Notes under the pieces: generated by a model
The model's database searches: none
The model's input: the letters and a program-made list of their open reading frames with translations, nothing else
What the model was told of the DNA's origin: nothing
NCBI GenBank assembly: GCA_004009845.1
Contig: RMBW01000147.1
Span: 1-56,575, forward strand
DNA: 56,575 nucleotides
Source of the DNA: Davidsoniella eucalypti
Taxonomy: Eukaryota; Ascomycota; Sordariomycetes; Microascales; Ceratocystidaceae
Direction: 5' to 3'
Program-made: the position numbers and the translations under genes
Part shown: in pieces, positions 31,701 to 43,027 of the stretch
Position numbering within the stretch: the first letter of the stretch is position 1
How the letters are laid out: each line of letters opens with the position of its first letter

Positions 31701-33316
31701 TACCATAACAGTATGGAGAAACCCCGCTTTCAAGCAGCTATCATAGATTGCCCTGCTTTACACTCCTTGAACTTGGAGTTAGTGATCTGTCTGTTTAGTT
31801 TTCTCTCTGTCCGGTCTTGCTTCCCCTAAGATTCGGGTGAAACCCTTGATATTTCTAATCTCGTTATGACCTTCAAGTCTTTTATATTCTCATCTCATGA
31901 TTTAGTTCGGTTGGAATCTTCTCCTCAGACTTTCGACATTGCTTATTCTTCTTTTACTCTCCATGGAGTTTACTATCTACAATTATGATCAAGTTTTACA
32001 TAACTCTATTATTACTCTCTCATCCTCACCCTTTAATAAGCTATTTATCATGCGGGTTTTATCCTCCCTTGTCAGCAATTGCTATGCTTGTGGTCCCTTC
32101 TCTCTATCTAGTTGTTTCTTTTTGATATAGCATAGCCTCTTTGTGTTTCCAAACTATGTGTCTTATATATTTCCAAGTGATTTCTTCTCTATGTTCATTA
32201 AACAATCTACCTTCTTTAAAGCCAATTTATTCACAGCCTCCACTACTCATTCATATGTGGTAAACATCCAACACTCGTTCTGCATCATTAAGTCGTATTT
32301 ACATCAATAAGAACCAGAAGACTCTCGCCGATGCCCTGATCCCAACTTCGTCCAGAAAAAAAGAGCCCACCGGAGCGGAGCCTATGCTACCACAGTCAGA
32401 AAAAAGAGGTGGCTAAATAGTACTTGGTTCGATTCGACTTTCTAAAATGAATCAAAACTTGGGCTCAACTTCAATATCAAATCCTCAAAAACATAGCTCG
32501 TTATGAAACATCCCAGCTGTCATTCCTAGAATCAAATTCTATTTGAGTTGGTATTCTGCTTTTCCAGTTGTCTCTGTCTAATTGCTCCCTCTCAGATCCT
32601 TGTGGAACCTTTTAAATTATTACTTTCATTATTTATGCCACACAAATCTTCAAATACCTACATCTCACTCTCATGTATTTAGTTATCTATCGGTCTTCTT
32701 TTCATACTTTCAATATATGCTTTTCTTATATCTTGACGATCTCAGTTTCAATGTTTATTTTATTTTACATGACTTTCCTATCACTGAGAAAATCTCGTCG
32801 TTCATAACTTTTCATTGATTATGTGTCATGAAGATCGCAACTTTTTCTCTTGTTCTCATACTAATTTTTTTTTCTCATGGTTTTCAGATCACATGTATTT
32901 TCCTAGCAAGCTTTCTAGCTTAATTTCTATGTCTTTTTTTTTTCATGCTAAAGCCTCCTTTTTGTGTTCTTTATTCCTATAAACCTTTCTTCTTTATTAA
33001 ATATCACCTTCTTTCTCTTGACTTCCAGGTCATATCTTTTCCAGAGTTTCTCGATCTCATCTAACCCAAACAAACCTCTATCTGTTATGTTCTTGGGTTC
33101 CAATATCGATAGTCTCTCTGTGATTCTTTGGCCACATCGTTTCTCTACTCAGTTACACCTTCCAGTTTTTATCGCCATCCTTTCTCCTACGATTTCTATA
33201 CCACTAACCCTCGCCCATTCCGACCATCTTCTCAATGTTGCGGATAGTCCAGAGTGGTCTCTCATTTTTGGGGCACGCCCAGGGATGGAAAGGTTACTTC
33301 CGTTGATGGCACAGTG

Positions 33317-34360
33317 GACAGTTTCTTTCCGCATCCGTATGTTCGAAACGGTCATGGTACTCCGCAAAGTCGCCATGACCAGTCTGGGCAGTTAGGATTC
33401 GTCCCACCGTAGATCTGTGCTGGTCTTTAAACCAGTCCACCTTGTAGACAGTCTTTGTTTCAAAACGAACCCCAAGGTGCTTTCTCGGCTCGCACTCCGC
33501 TATCCATGACTTGTTGAAGTCGGCATTTAGCTGTGCGTTTTTCCATCTGTGGGCGGAAGCAAGGGACATATGGTCACGGTCGAGGTCCACAAGCTTAGTA
33601 TTGCTTGTACACCCTTGTTTCGCCAACTTGTAAACTAGCTCGTTGCCAGGAACATCAGTGTGTCCCGGGACCCATCTGATGCCACCGGCCGCTAGTTCTA
33701 CACGCTCAGGGCCTCCTTTCCACTCATAGGGTAAGCTTCGGATCTTGTTGACAGCCTCTTGAGAGGTTCCATTCTTACCAGCCCTATTGGAGATGCGTTG
33801 TGCAACACTAAAATTGTCAAGGCACAGATACAGACTACCTGCATCGGAGGAGCATGCTTAATGGCCGCTTGGGCTGCATTGTCTGCAGCAATAACCTCTG
33901 TGCCGGCCACTTCTCGTAGAGAACCACATGACCCTAGACCTTCACAGAGTTTGGTATCATAACCAGCTAGCCCTTGTTCTGCCTTTCTCATCTCGAGAAC
34001 CATTGGAGTAGACCTGTAGAGTTTTCGGATCTGCCTCGACCACCTCTTTCAAATGTCTTTCGTCAGTGTCTTCTTTGTCTAGCTACGACGGCAGACAGTC
34101 ACGGGGGCCCTTTTCTTCTAGAAGGAGCCTGTTCGACTCGCAGATCGGCTTCGGGAGCAACCTCTCGTACAAATCGGTGTGCCCTTCTATCTTTGTGATG
34201 CACAGAGGGTGGCGGGAGTCTACCGTGGACGTCCGAATGGTAGCGGCTCTCTTTAAGTCCTTGAGTATCAACTTTATGGTTAGAAACGAGAAGAAGATGC
34301 GCGAGAGCCTACTTGGCATGGCGCAGTACATTGGCTTCCTTCGATTTGATTTGATTTGAT
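33317..34360 (-). pseudogene. Relic of a Tad-like LINE (RNase H region)
   Basis: Minus-strand pieces carry the fungal LINE RNase H pattern: a block with AADNAAQAAIKHAPP, then GIRWVPGHTDVPGNELVYKLA (the GHxxxPGNExA motif), then RWKNAQLNADFNKSW, then the C-terminal GHGDFAEYHDRF and CPLCHQRK zinc-like end. The pieces are in different frames and broken by stops. The RT part is missing; the relic begins near 34360 next to a TTGAT-type microsatellite (34341-34366). Its 3' end runs into the inverted repeat arm and is therefore present on both sides. Confidence 0.8.
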
Positions 34361-34366
34361 TTGATT
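34341..34366 (+). repeat. TTGAT microsatellite
   Basis: There are four to five copies of GATTT/TTGAT at the 5' end of the LINE relic. Confidence 0.8.
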
Positions 34367-34505
34367 ATATTTAACGTCTACCTAAATCACTAAGATCATA
34401 CGACGCCGGATTGGATATCGGTCAGATATTTAAAGTCCTCCACTCGACAAACTCTCGCTAGAGGACATATTAACGACCAGACCACATTGCACCCACACAA
34501 CTGAA

Positions 34506-35671
34506 ATGCTGGCGCGCAAAACTACCCCGCAGCAAGCATGACCATCTGCTCCTGCGTCACCCCCACAGACCACAAGAAAAACACGGTCTAGTACAAGAAA
34601 CGCGGAGAAAACAGCGGCCCCCGACGCACTCACAACGGTCAACGAAGACGACAGTGACATCTACGAGTCGCCCCGCAATATCGGAACTAGACCGTCGCCA
34701 ACCCAGAATACCGGAACAACAACAACACAACCACCCCGACAAGCCAGCCAGTCATTCGAAATGACGATTCCAACCGGCCTCCGATTCAAGATCGACCCGG
34801 ATCGGTGGAACGAGAGCTTCGACCCCACCGACGACAATCATAATGAGCGAACAGTCAATACATATCTCGCTCAAACCCTAGACCGATGGCAGGATGAATG
34901 CACCCGCTATCCCCCGAAAACTATGTTCCGAGAATTCTAGATGGAATTTTACGGCTTTACGGAAGAGCTGTTTTCGATGGGGAACCGACAAGCACTTAAG
35001 CCCATTTACGAACAGCTTATAATTCAGAAAGTCTACGTACACAAACACCCACCCCAAAGAGGTCGTACGGAGCAGTTTTGGCCCATTGCCTCCAACAAGA
35101 CGAGACGGGGGAATGGACCAATGAGGCGGAAATGGAGCAGCAAATAATCATAACAAGCCGAACACCGATACAGAGAGTAGAACCAGAGGCACCTGTCCCG
35201 CGACCGGCCAGCCGCCACAGCCGCACCAGTTATCAGTCAATCAGCCCACCGTTGGAGCCGGTACGAGGGCGCAAGACAACCCCAGCGCCAACGCCCGCAC
35301 CCACCACGACCGACATCCCAACCGGCCCAATTATGAATATGATGAAGGTCTACAACGACAGTATGCACTATGGTGGGGAGTTGCACGACGTATTCGACAT
35401 GAAATTGCAAATTTTCCGGGACATATGTACGAAGGTTGGACTCTTTATGGACCAATACCACCATGGGGTCTCCATCATGCTGAAAGGATGAGCCAGCAAG
35501 TACTACTATCAGAACATCGCAGGCAAGCGCCTCGATTTCAACACCATGGTTACGATGATCAAAGGCCACTTCGAAACCGACGAAATCCGCCAGTTCTATC
35601 TGGCGGAATGGCGGGAGACGACGTACAACCGCATGGTATCCGACAACCCCACCTCCAGCCGCACAACTTAG
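34506..35671 (+). pseudogene. Relic of a retroelement gag/ORF1-like gene
   Basis: Translation from ATG 34506 is coding-like but broken by a TGA soon after the start and a TAG at 34938-34940. There is a frameshift near 35060-35090 and a TGA at 35489-35491. The N-terminus is Pro/Thr/Arg-rich and low in complexity. The C-terminal part (MKVYNDSMHYGGELHDVFDM, IFRDICTKVGL, YYYQNIAGK, MIKGHFETDE) resembles the capsid-type ORF1 proteins I know from ascomycete retroelements; I cannot name the family with certainty. No pol follows. It is probably a fossil. Confidence 0.6.
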
Positions 35672-36845
35672 GTGATCACCCTTGTGTATACCCACAATAA
35701 GATTAATGAATAAAAAAATAAAAAATAAACAATAAAAAAGACCTAGACAATATCTTATTTCTTGTTCTGGGACATGATGTAATATTAGTATCCTTCCACT
35801 TTGTGTAGTTAAATCATACTGATAGCTGGCCATATTCTGCATCTACAAGATGGTAGATGGGGAAGCTCGAAACAGAAGCGAGCAAATGAGGTTGTGAGTT
35901 ACAATCTAAAAAATAGGGACACTGGCTATTGTCAGTAAATATCTGCAAGCTGTCCCACCTCAACCTCTTTGATAGAGTCAACAATGGAATTGGGACTAGA
36001 ATTTATTGCAAACTTTCACTAAAGATTACAGGAATTTATAAACGCCGGCAGACATCAGGCGGTGAATATGATGGTGTCCCAAATAGGTAGCGGGACGTAT
36101 TTTAAAGAAACGGGGCGTATAAATGGAGTGACCCAAAAATAAAATAAAATAAAAAAGGATAGTAAAATTGATACTTAACACTTATAAGCAACCTACGTAA
36201 AATTAGGTACCATATCAGCCGACGGCAACCATGGTAGAATAAGTAGATGATTGTCATTGAGGAACGTCATAGTCTCCATAGACAGCCAAATAACAATCAA
36301 AAATGCCTTGTATGGTAGTAACAAAGAATAGAGGCGGAATATATTCAACCATGGGGACAAGCTAGTAAGATGTCGACGACTTATGAATAAACAAAGAGCC
36401 AAGTATCAAGTGAACTAAAACTATTAAAAGGACACAAAAGGATTCCAAAACAACCAGTCAACTTATGTATCTACGAAGAATTCTTACCTTCAGTACCTCA
36501 ACATGATACAGAAAATCACAAGTGTCATGTGATAAACTTGTCAAAGAGGCACAGAAACAATTCAGGTTTGGTGCTAATATATATACATATGTACCATGGG
36601 CTGCTTGAACAAAGACGAGAACCAAAATAGCAAGCAATAGAAAGACAAGGAGAGAAATCATATTTAGTAAAGCAAACTTCACTATGAATTGTCGAGACAT
36701 AAGGCATTTATGTAAAATAATTTTGAAAAGTACACAAGACAAAACGAATGATGCATGAAATTCAGTAAAAATATTTTAACTTTCCATCTCCATACCAATA
36801 CACTCGTATATGATTTTGAATTAAAACGCCCCGCAACTTAAGACT
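35672..36845. other. Intergenic, AT-rich
   Basis: No gene is recognised between the ORF1 relic and the 3' end of the TFIIIC gene. Small open frames here look random. Confidence 0.7.
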
Positions 36846-39800
36846 CTATAGAATCAAATTTTGAACACGACGGCTTAAGTCACCATGGCTTCCATTTGCC
36901 AAACTGCCCAGCGCCATATTATAGTACGTTTGTACTTCAAGGTCAGATAGTTCGGATGACAGTATAGGCATTTCCGGACTCTCAACCTGGGCATCGATGA
37001 ATAAACTGGTTAGATGTGGCAATCCCACCAAGTTGAGCACTCGGGCAATGTTGTATTCTGCTTCTTGGGAGTGTTCGGGGTCGTCATCCTTGGTCTGCTG
37101 TACATATGACAGAATAAAGCCAATGCCCTGTAGAATGAGATATTGTCTGTTGACTGACTGTCGCTTGAGTGCATAATGAATGTACCCGAGACCAATGCTG
37201 AGGTTTATAGCTGGATTTGTGGGATCAAGTGATCTAGCTCGCATAAAGTAATCTATCACCGAGATTAGTATAACTACCTAGAGTAAAGCAACCCCTATCA
37301 TAAGTAGATTTGGACTAAAGAAGAATTTACTTACGAAGAGCATATGTGTAACTAGTAGACATGAATAGGATATGTCCGTATAGCATCAGCACGTTGACAT
37401 CAGGAAGATGGTCAGAATTAGCCTCACGCCGCTGTCCATTACTGTCAGTAGATGTCGTAGCCAAAGCTCCATCCATTGCCTTGATCTGACGCAGCAAAAA
37501 CTTTTGCGCTGGGCCAGAGTTATACCAAGACACTGTGGATTGGCAAATTCGTGACATGATGGCGAATAGACGATATGTGTCGGCAGAGGTTGGATCATCT
37601 CGAATCAGATTACGCGAGATAGAAACACACGCTTCTTCGTCGCCGGCGTATGCGGCACATGCTGTATATAATATATATGCGTTAGAACAGTTTGATAGTT
37701 GGTACGGCAGTTTCTTCGACTTACCACCCCAGGTGAGGTATATTCTAATAGTGAACTCGGTTGAATTACGGAAGACCGTTGAATCTCGGGCAGCATTGCA
37801 TACAGAAGCAGACTCTTCGTACTGCCCGTCGCGACACAAGCACATTGAATAATCTAAGAAAAGATCTAGCCAGTTGTCAAATGGAATTCCAAGGTAGTTG
37901 TCGTCGGTAGTAGCATGAACTGGCTCAGGTATATCCGATGGTTGTGGGAGAACAGCTACATACAATATTAGTACAATCATCCAGTCTGTGAAGATAATAT
38001 AAGAAACCCGTCACGTTCATACCTTTGCTGAGGCGTTCGGCCATCTCATCCAAGGCTGATCTGTTGCCTTCATTCTGATTCTCAGTTTGAGCCGTGGTTT
38101 GGCCTAGAAGTTTGAGATATCTATCCCATGTGTAGAATTTCTTCGATGATCGGAAATCATCAATCAACTCCCGTGCAATGCCAGTCCAAGCTCCCAGGAG
38201 TTCATAGTCTCCGCTGGCAATTCTTTGACGCATCCCTTGAGCCTCCCCATACTTCTCAAGAAGACCTTTCATGCGTTCCTGTTCGGCCCGTCTACGCTGA
38301 GTTGGATCGCCCAGACGACGGGTTCTGAATCTCGTAGGTATCATATTGGTAGCTCTGCGCTTTCTCTTTGGATTGCGAGGATTGGGGTTTCGAGATTTCG
38401 TTCTCTTCTTATCTACGGAGTTTCCTGTTCCAGAAGCACCATCTTCCTCGCTGCGTTGGGCGTGACGAAGGGCCAGAGCTTCAGTGACGAGAATGAGGGC
38501 TTCTTCTCCTTCCTTGGCTTTTTCATAGATCTTAGCTAGCTCAATACGAGCCTCGATATTACCATCGTCAATCTCGATGGTTGCCAGGAAACACTCTTCG
38601 GCAGCTTCTATATTGCTACCTTCTACATGACAGCACCCCAGTTGGAATAGAGTGACAGAATCATTCATTCCGATGATATCTCGCATGGCCTGATAGTAAG
38701 GTGTAGCTTCTATTATCAGTCCATTGTGGAATATATGCTCGGCGGTAACCTGTAGAAGGTACGGATACTCAAGGGCTATATCCATTGCTCCTGGTACAGA
38801 TGGGTGCAAACACTGTAGATGGGACTATAGTGATAGCATGTTAGGTATACATTGATGTATATTACATAGACAAAAGGATTGACTTACAAGGCCTTCTTCC
38901 ACGTTTCCAAGTTTCAGGCGATTAGTTCCAAGACACACCCGTAGTTGAAGCGGAAGTCTATCAGATAGCCATTCTTTTTGGGCAGCAGGAGTCTGGAGGA
39001 CCTGAATACGTCTGGTGTTGGAGCAATCAAATTCACGATCATCCTCGTTCCAGGTTTCCCAGAAGGGTTCATCTTCATCATCTAAAAGCCAACGGCTAAG
39101 CTTCTTGATTTCGTAGATAGCCTGCTCGTGCTTTTGTGATGACGAGAGAAGTTCCGTGTAGCAGATGACGTCGTCCCAGATAAACTTTCGTTTTTGGGGG
39201 TCAATCTGGCTTTTCTCAAATTCAATAAGTTCACAATATGCGTTGATAGCAATCGGGGCGTATAATTTGATATTCGATGTCTCGAGGCACGCATCTGCAA
39301 GCTTTCGTGTGATATCGATGTCCAAAGGCTTTTGGTTGAGTACCATACGGTAGTCAGTGACAGCTAATGGAGCATGGTTTTGCTCTAGATATACAGCTGC
39401 TCTACCCATTCGAGCCTCTAAGTTTTTATTGTCGGCTCTAAGCGCGGCAGAGTAGCATAAGCGCGCAGTGGTTAGCGCACTTTCTACGTCAGTAGGCAAA
39501 CCAAGTGCAAATTGCGCAACTTTGAGCCAGCTACCAACATCTTTAGGACGTAAATGAGCTCCATATACCATGGCCATCAGGGCTTTATCGGGAAGGCCTT
39601 CCTCGCGGAAGATCGAAGCCAATGTTGTCCATGCCTGGTGGGTTTCAGCGTTGATTCTGATAATCTCAAAGATGTAGTTCCGAGCCTGGAGATAATCCCC
39701 GCTTAAGAAAGCCTGGTTGGCTTTGGAAAGGCGCGCCTTGATGTCGCCTCGAGGCTCGGCAGCCTTCCGGGGCCCTCTCAATGGGCCCTTTGGCTTGCTT

Positions 39801-40077
39801 GATCTTGGCATATCAGCGGCACTCTGACCTCTATGAGATGCTAAGAAGCCATGTACCGATTTGTTATACTTCTCAATGTCGTTTTCCAGCTCAACAAGAT
39901 CAGAGTCTGCATCAGAGATATCGCTTACATCATAATCATCATGGTTTCCACTGCACACCATCATTAGTAAGATTGCCGTGATTAAGCACATTTTATCACT
40001 GACCCTTCATTTCGGATGGACTGAATCAGGGCATTTGAATTGAATACCAGCCCATCGATCTCATCTTCGACATCCAT
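36846..40077 (-). CDS. sfc4: Transcription factor TFIIIC TPR subunit (Tfc4/Sfc4), 967 aa
   Basis: This is the TPR subunit of TFIIIC, which recruits TFIIIB to tRNA and 5S genes in the nucleus. Six exons: 40077-40004, 39950-38888, 38824-38023, 37955-37725, 37661-37335, 37252-36846. All introns are GT-AG and the sum is 968 codons including the stop. The N-terminus is acidic (MDVEDEIDG, DVSDISDADSD). A first TPR block (LSKANQAFLSGDYLQARNYI, NAETHQAWTTLASIFREEG) is followed by a second set and a strongly basic stretch (KKRTKSRNPNPRNPKRKRR). The C-terminal TPRs include YFMRARSLDPTNPAINLSIGLGYIHYALKRQ. Length matches the family (about 1000 aa). The last intron's acceptor was set at GATAG (37253), which keeps the conserved frame. 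Confidence 0.88.
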
Positions 40078-41042
40078 AATGTAGATTAGAGATATGTGAC
40101 GTTAAGAGCTGTCAAATTTTGTGATATAGTCGATAGCTGCTTATTTGGTGAGTGGTATATGTTTAGTGATGGATCAATAGTAGAGAATTAATTTAAGAGA
40201 AGAGGAAATGATTCTTGATGAAAAGCAGCACTATGAAAGCTATCGTTGATGAGAATTTGATGATTAAAGTTAAGATTTAAATGTCAAAATTACATAACAA
40301 AGAATGGCTGTTTTAGTACAGAATTTTTTATATATATATGGCGCTGTGACTAACCCTAGTCTCGATACATATTTCTAGTTCTGGGTTAACGAAGAGAGCA
40401 ACATCTTATAAATGTATGAAAACACCACAGAATTATAGTTTATTTTCGGAAAGCGTCAGCTAGAGATTTAACAAGAGTAAAGATCAGATATATTTCGCTG
40501 GCCTTTTTTTTAATTGAAAAAAAGAAAATCTAGGATGCATGATGTTTTGATGCTGACATCTTCAGCCGAGGTTGCTATAAACCTCTTATCCATAGGGCAT
40601 TCGGTCATCAAGACAAGCCATGAAGTAATTCTTGAAACTAAGCTGGAATGACCAGCAACGAACCAACCTATTTAACACTAGGGTTCGAGATAATGATACT
40701 ACATATTCTCATATTATCGTAGCGCACAACAGACCATTTTGATAAGACAGGTCTGGTGGAGAAACGCCTCTTGGGCTGGAAAAATAGACATCAAACTCAA
40801 AGCGTTCTGAAGATTCAACCCCATAACACATACACCGACTTGAAGAAGAAAGTGATGAGCAAATGCGAAAAAAAGGAAAAGAAGAGAGAGAGAGAAAATG
40901 GAGGGAAAGAAGAGATGAAAAAAGCAATAAGACAACAAGTTTATAAACACATGAGACCAGCAGCCGGGCTTTGGTCTTGAGCAAGTAATTAATGAGCTCT
41001 AAGGAGCCGTTCCTTGCGTGAGCTGTATGTAGGAACGCGGGT
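40078..41042. other. Intergenic between sfc4 and vts1
   Basis: This holds the promoter of sfc4 (right to left) and the 3' end of vts1. It is AT-rich with a TA tract near 40330 and a purine-rich patch near 40860-40920. No gene is recognised. Confidence 0.7.
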
Positions 41043-43027
41043 TTAAGCAAGTTTGCCATCCTTCTTGGCATCTATAACATGTAATGTTAGTTTAGGCGTA
41101 CTTGGTGATTGAAGGTTAGATACTTGGAAGTGTTTGCTTACCCTTGACTTGCTCGAACACTTTGAGCATCTTTCTTCTAGCACCAAGTGCATTGACTCCC
41201 CTATCTTCTAGAGCCTTATCATCCAGCTCGATTAGGTCCTGCCACTTCATATCCTTCAGGTTGTCAGTGTACTTGTGCAGACGTAGACTGCGCAACCAGC
41301 TGGGAATATCCTGAAGAAGAGCAGGGTCAGTAGGATCCTCCGGAGGCTTCGAGGTGCCGCGGCGACCACGGGGTGAGCGGCCACGAGCCATATCAGAGTG
41401 ATCCGACATGTAGCCTTCATGGGGAACAGCAAGGACGCCCAGACTAACGGGCGATATGCCATTTAGAAGTGGCGAAGTCAAGTCGTGAGCGCTAAGGAAA
41501 CCATTATGCTGAGGAGAAGCAAAGTTTGCGGGTGTAACATTTCCAAAGCCAGTAAGAGGCATCGCGGGGGAGCTGGGGCGCGAGCGTTGGCTGGCAAGAA
41601 TGGAGTTCTGTTGCTGAGCCTGCAAAGCAAGCATTTGATCACGGGTGATGACATGACCATGCTCGTTGATCATAACAACATTGGCACCCGAAAGCTGGTT
41701 CATGCCCGGCGAGACGGCGCCGTTGAGAGGGTTCTTTCCAGGAGAGCTGCCCTGCTCGTTGCCACGCTGCTTACGATACTTGCGAACATCATCCAAAGCG
41801 AAGCGGTTGTTAACCGTCGAGAGAGCCGCGAGTTTCATAGCAGTAGCGTTGGCAACCATGTCAGCCTGGTTGCTAGACTGAGGGTTGAAGTTGGCGACAA
41901 GAGGCGTGTTGACCATACTGGCCCAGTTACCACCAGCGGGCCCATATGGTGACATGAGAGGCATGTCGACGACGCTCTTATCGCCAGTGGTCAGAGTGGT
42001 GTTTTGAATGGCCGAATTGTTAGTGAGCTTGGGAGGAAGAGGAGATCTCATGCCAGCAGTCTGCGGTTGCGCAAACTGGCCCATTGGAGGAGCCTGGATA
42101 GAAGTGGTCTTGGTGATATCAGCGGCGGAGGTGGCGTTCCAGGGCGAGCCTTGCGCCTGAGGAATATCGAGGCCATCGGCGCCGGGTATCAGGCTGTTGC
42201 GGTTTGAGGCAGGCGGGTTGCCCGTTTGCTGGGTGAACTTGGCCTTCTCGGTTGCGATGGCGGCAGCGGCATCAGGGAACATGGCGTTGATCGTCGAGGG
42301 ATCAAGGCCAGATTGGCGCTTGCTAGCGTTCGAGGCATTGCGAGCCAGCGAGTTACGGGCTCCATCAACGCTGAGCTTGCTCATGGCATCGCTTAGTCTG
42401 TTAGACATGGGATCTATTGGTTGAAAAACACGGCGATTAGCGTCTATTGTCTATTTCATGCTGATTGATGAATCTAGCAGAGTAATTGATCAGTGAGCAT
42501 AGACATGTTGAAGTCTTACCCTTGTCGAAAGCCGCGGGAGACAGGACTCCGGCCATAGGATGGCTCTTACCCATATGTTGGAGTACCTGGATGAAGAATC
42601 TAATCTGCACCTGGGTCGTTTGTTGAAGGAGAGCATAGAGAGCGGCAGTACGCTCGGCTTCACTCAGGACACGGAACCACTGTTCGATAGCACTCAGTTC
42701 TTCCTTGAAGTCTTGATCTAGGGTTGCGGTGGCCATCTCTTCGAGGGTAGTCTCGAACTGGTCGATATCAGCGATCCATTGTTGGGCAATGCGGTCTTGG
42801 GGATCGACATCAGAGGCTCCCTGGTTGACGGCAGTTTGCGGCTGACCGAAGAAGTCTGAGGAGGGGCGAATTCTCGCGGAGGGCGGACCCGAGATTCCAG
42901 CCATGTCAGCAGAGGCACGCAGATGGCTCGGGGCAACGCTGCGGGCAGTAGGCGGACGCAGACTAGATGCTGCATCGGGGGTGCTGTTGCGATTGCCAGC
43001 AATGTGGCCGTTCGACATATTGATCAT
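41043..43027 (-). CDS. vts1: RNA-binding protein Vts1 (SAM domain), 602 aa
   Basis: This is a Smaug-type post-transcriptional repressor. Through its SAM domain the family binds hairpins with CNGG-type loops and brings in deadenylation. Exons: 43027-42520, 42413-41142, 41071-41043; 603 codons including the stop. The N-terminal conserved helical region is at about residues 75-160 (DRIAQQWIADIDQFETTLEE, FIQVLQHMGKSHPM). Next comes a long Ser/Pro/Asn-rich disordered middle. The SAM domain is at about 530-592 (DIPSWLRSLRLHKYTDNLKDM, WQDLIELDDKALEDRGVNALGARRKMLKVF), then a short tail from the last 29-nt exon. The start chosen is the first ATG (MINMSNG); Met4 is possible. The upstream region is long and CT-rich on the coding strand. 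Confidence 0.92.

Larger units (their letters stand above)
27521..33316 (-). repeat. Right arm of the 5.8-kb inverted repeat
   Basis: This is the reverse complement of 21000-26795, same length. It carries tRNA-Lys (28672-28744, plus) and the end of the minus-strand LINE relic (about 33100-33316), which continues into single-copy DNA at 33317. Two stretches inside it, near 29245-29345 and 33055-33150, look like diverged copies of one AT-rich repeat. Confidence 0.95.

Noticed and set aside
21000..33316. Small open frames in the inverted repeat arms (up to about 140 codons)
   Set aside because: Low-complexity Leu/Ser/Phe composition from AT-rich DNA with no known domain; they occur in both arms only because the arms are copies.
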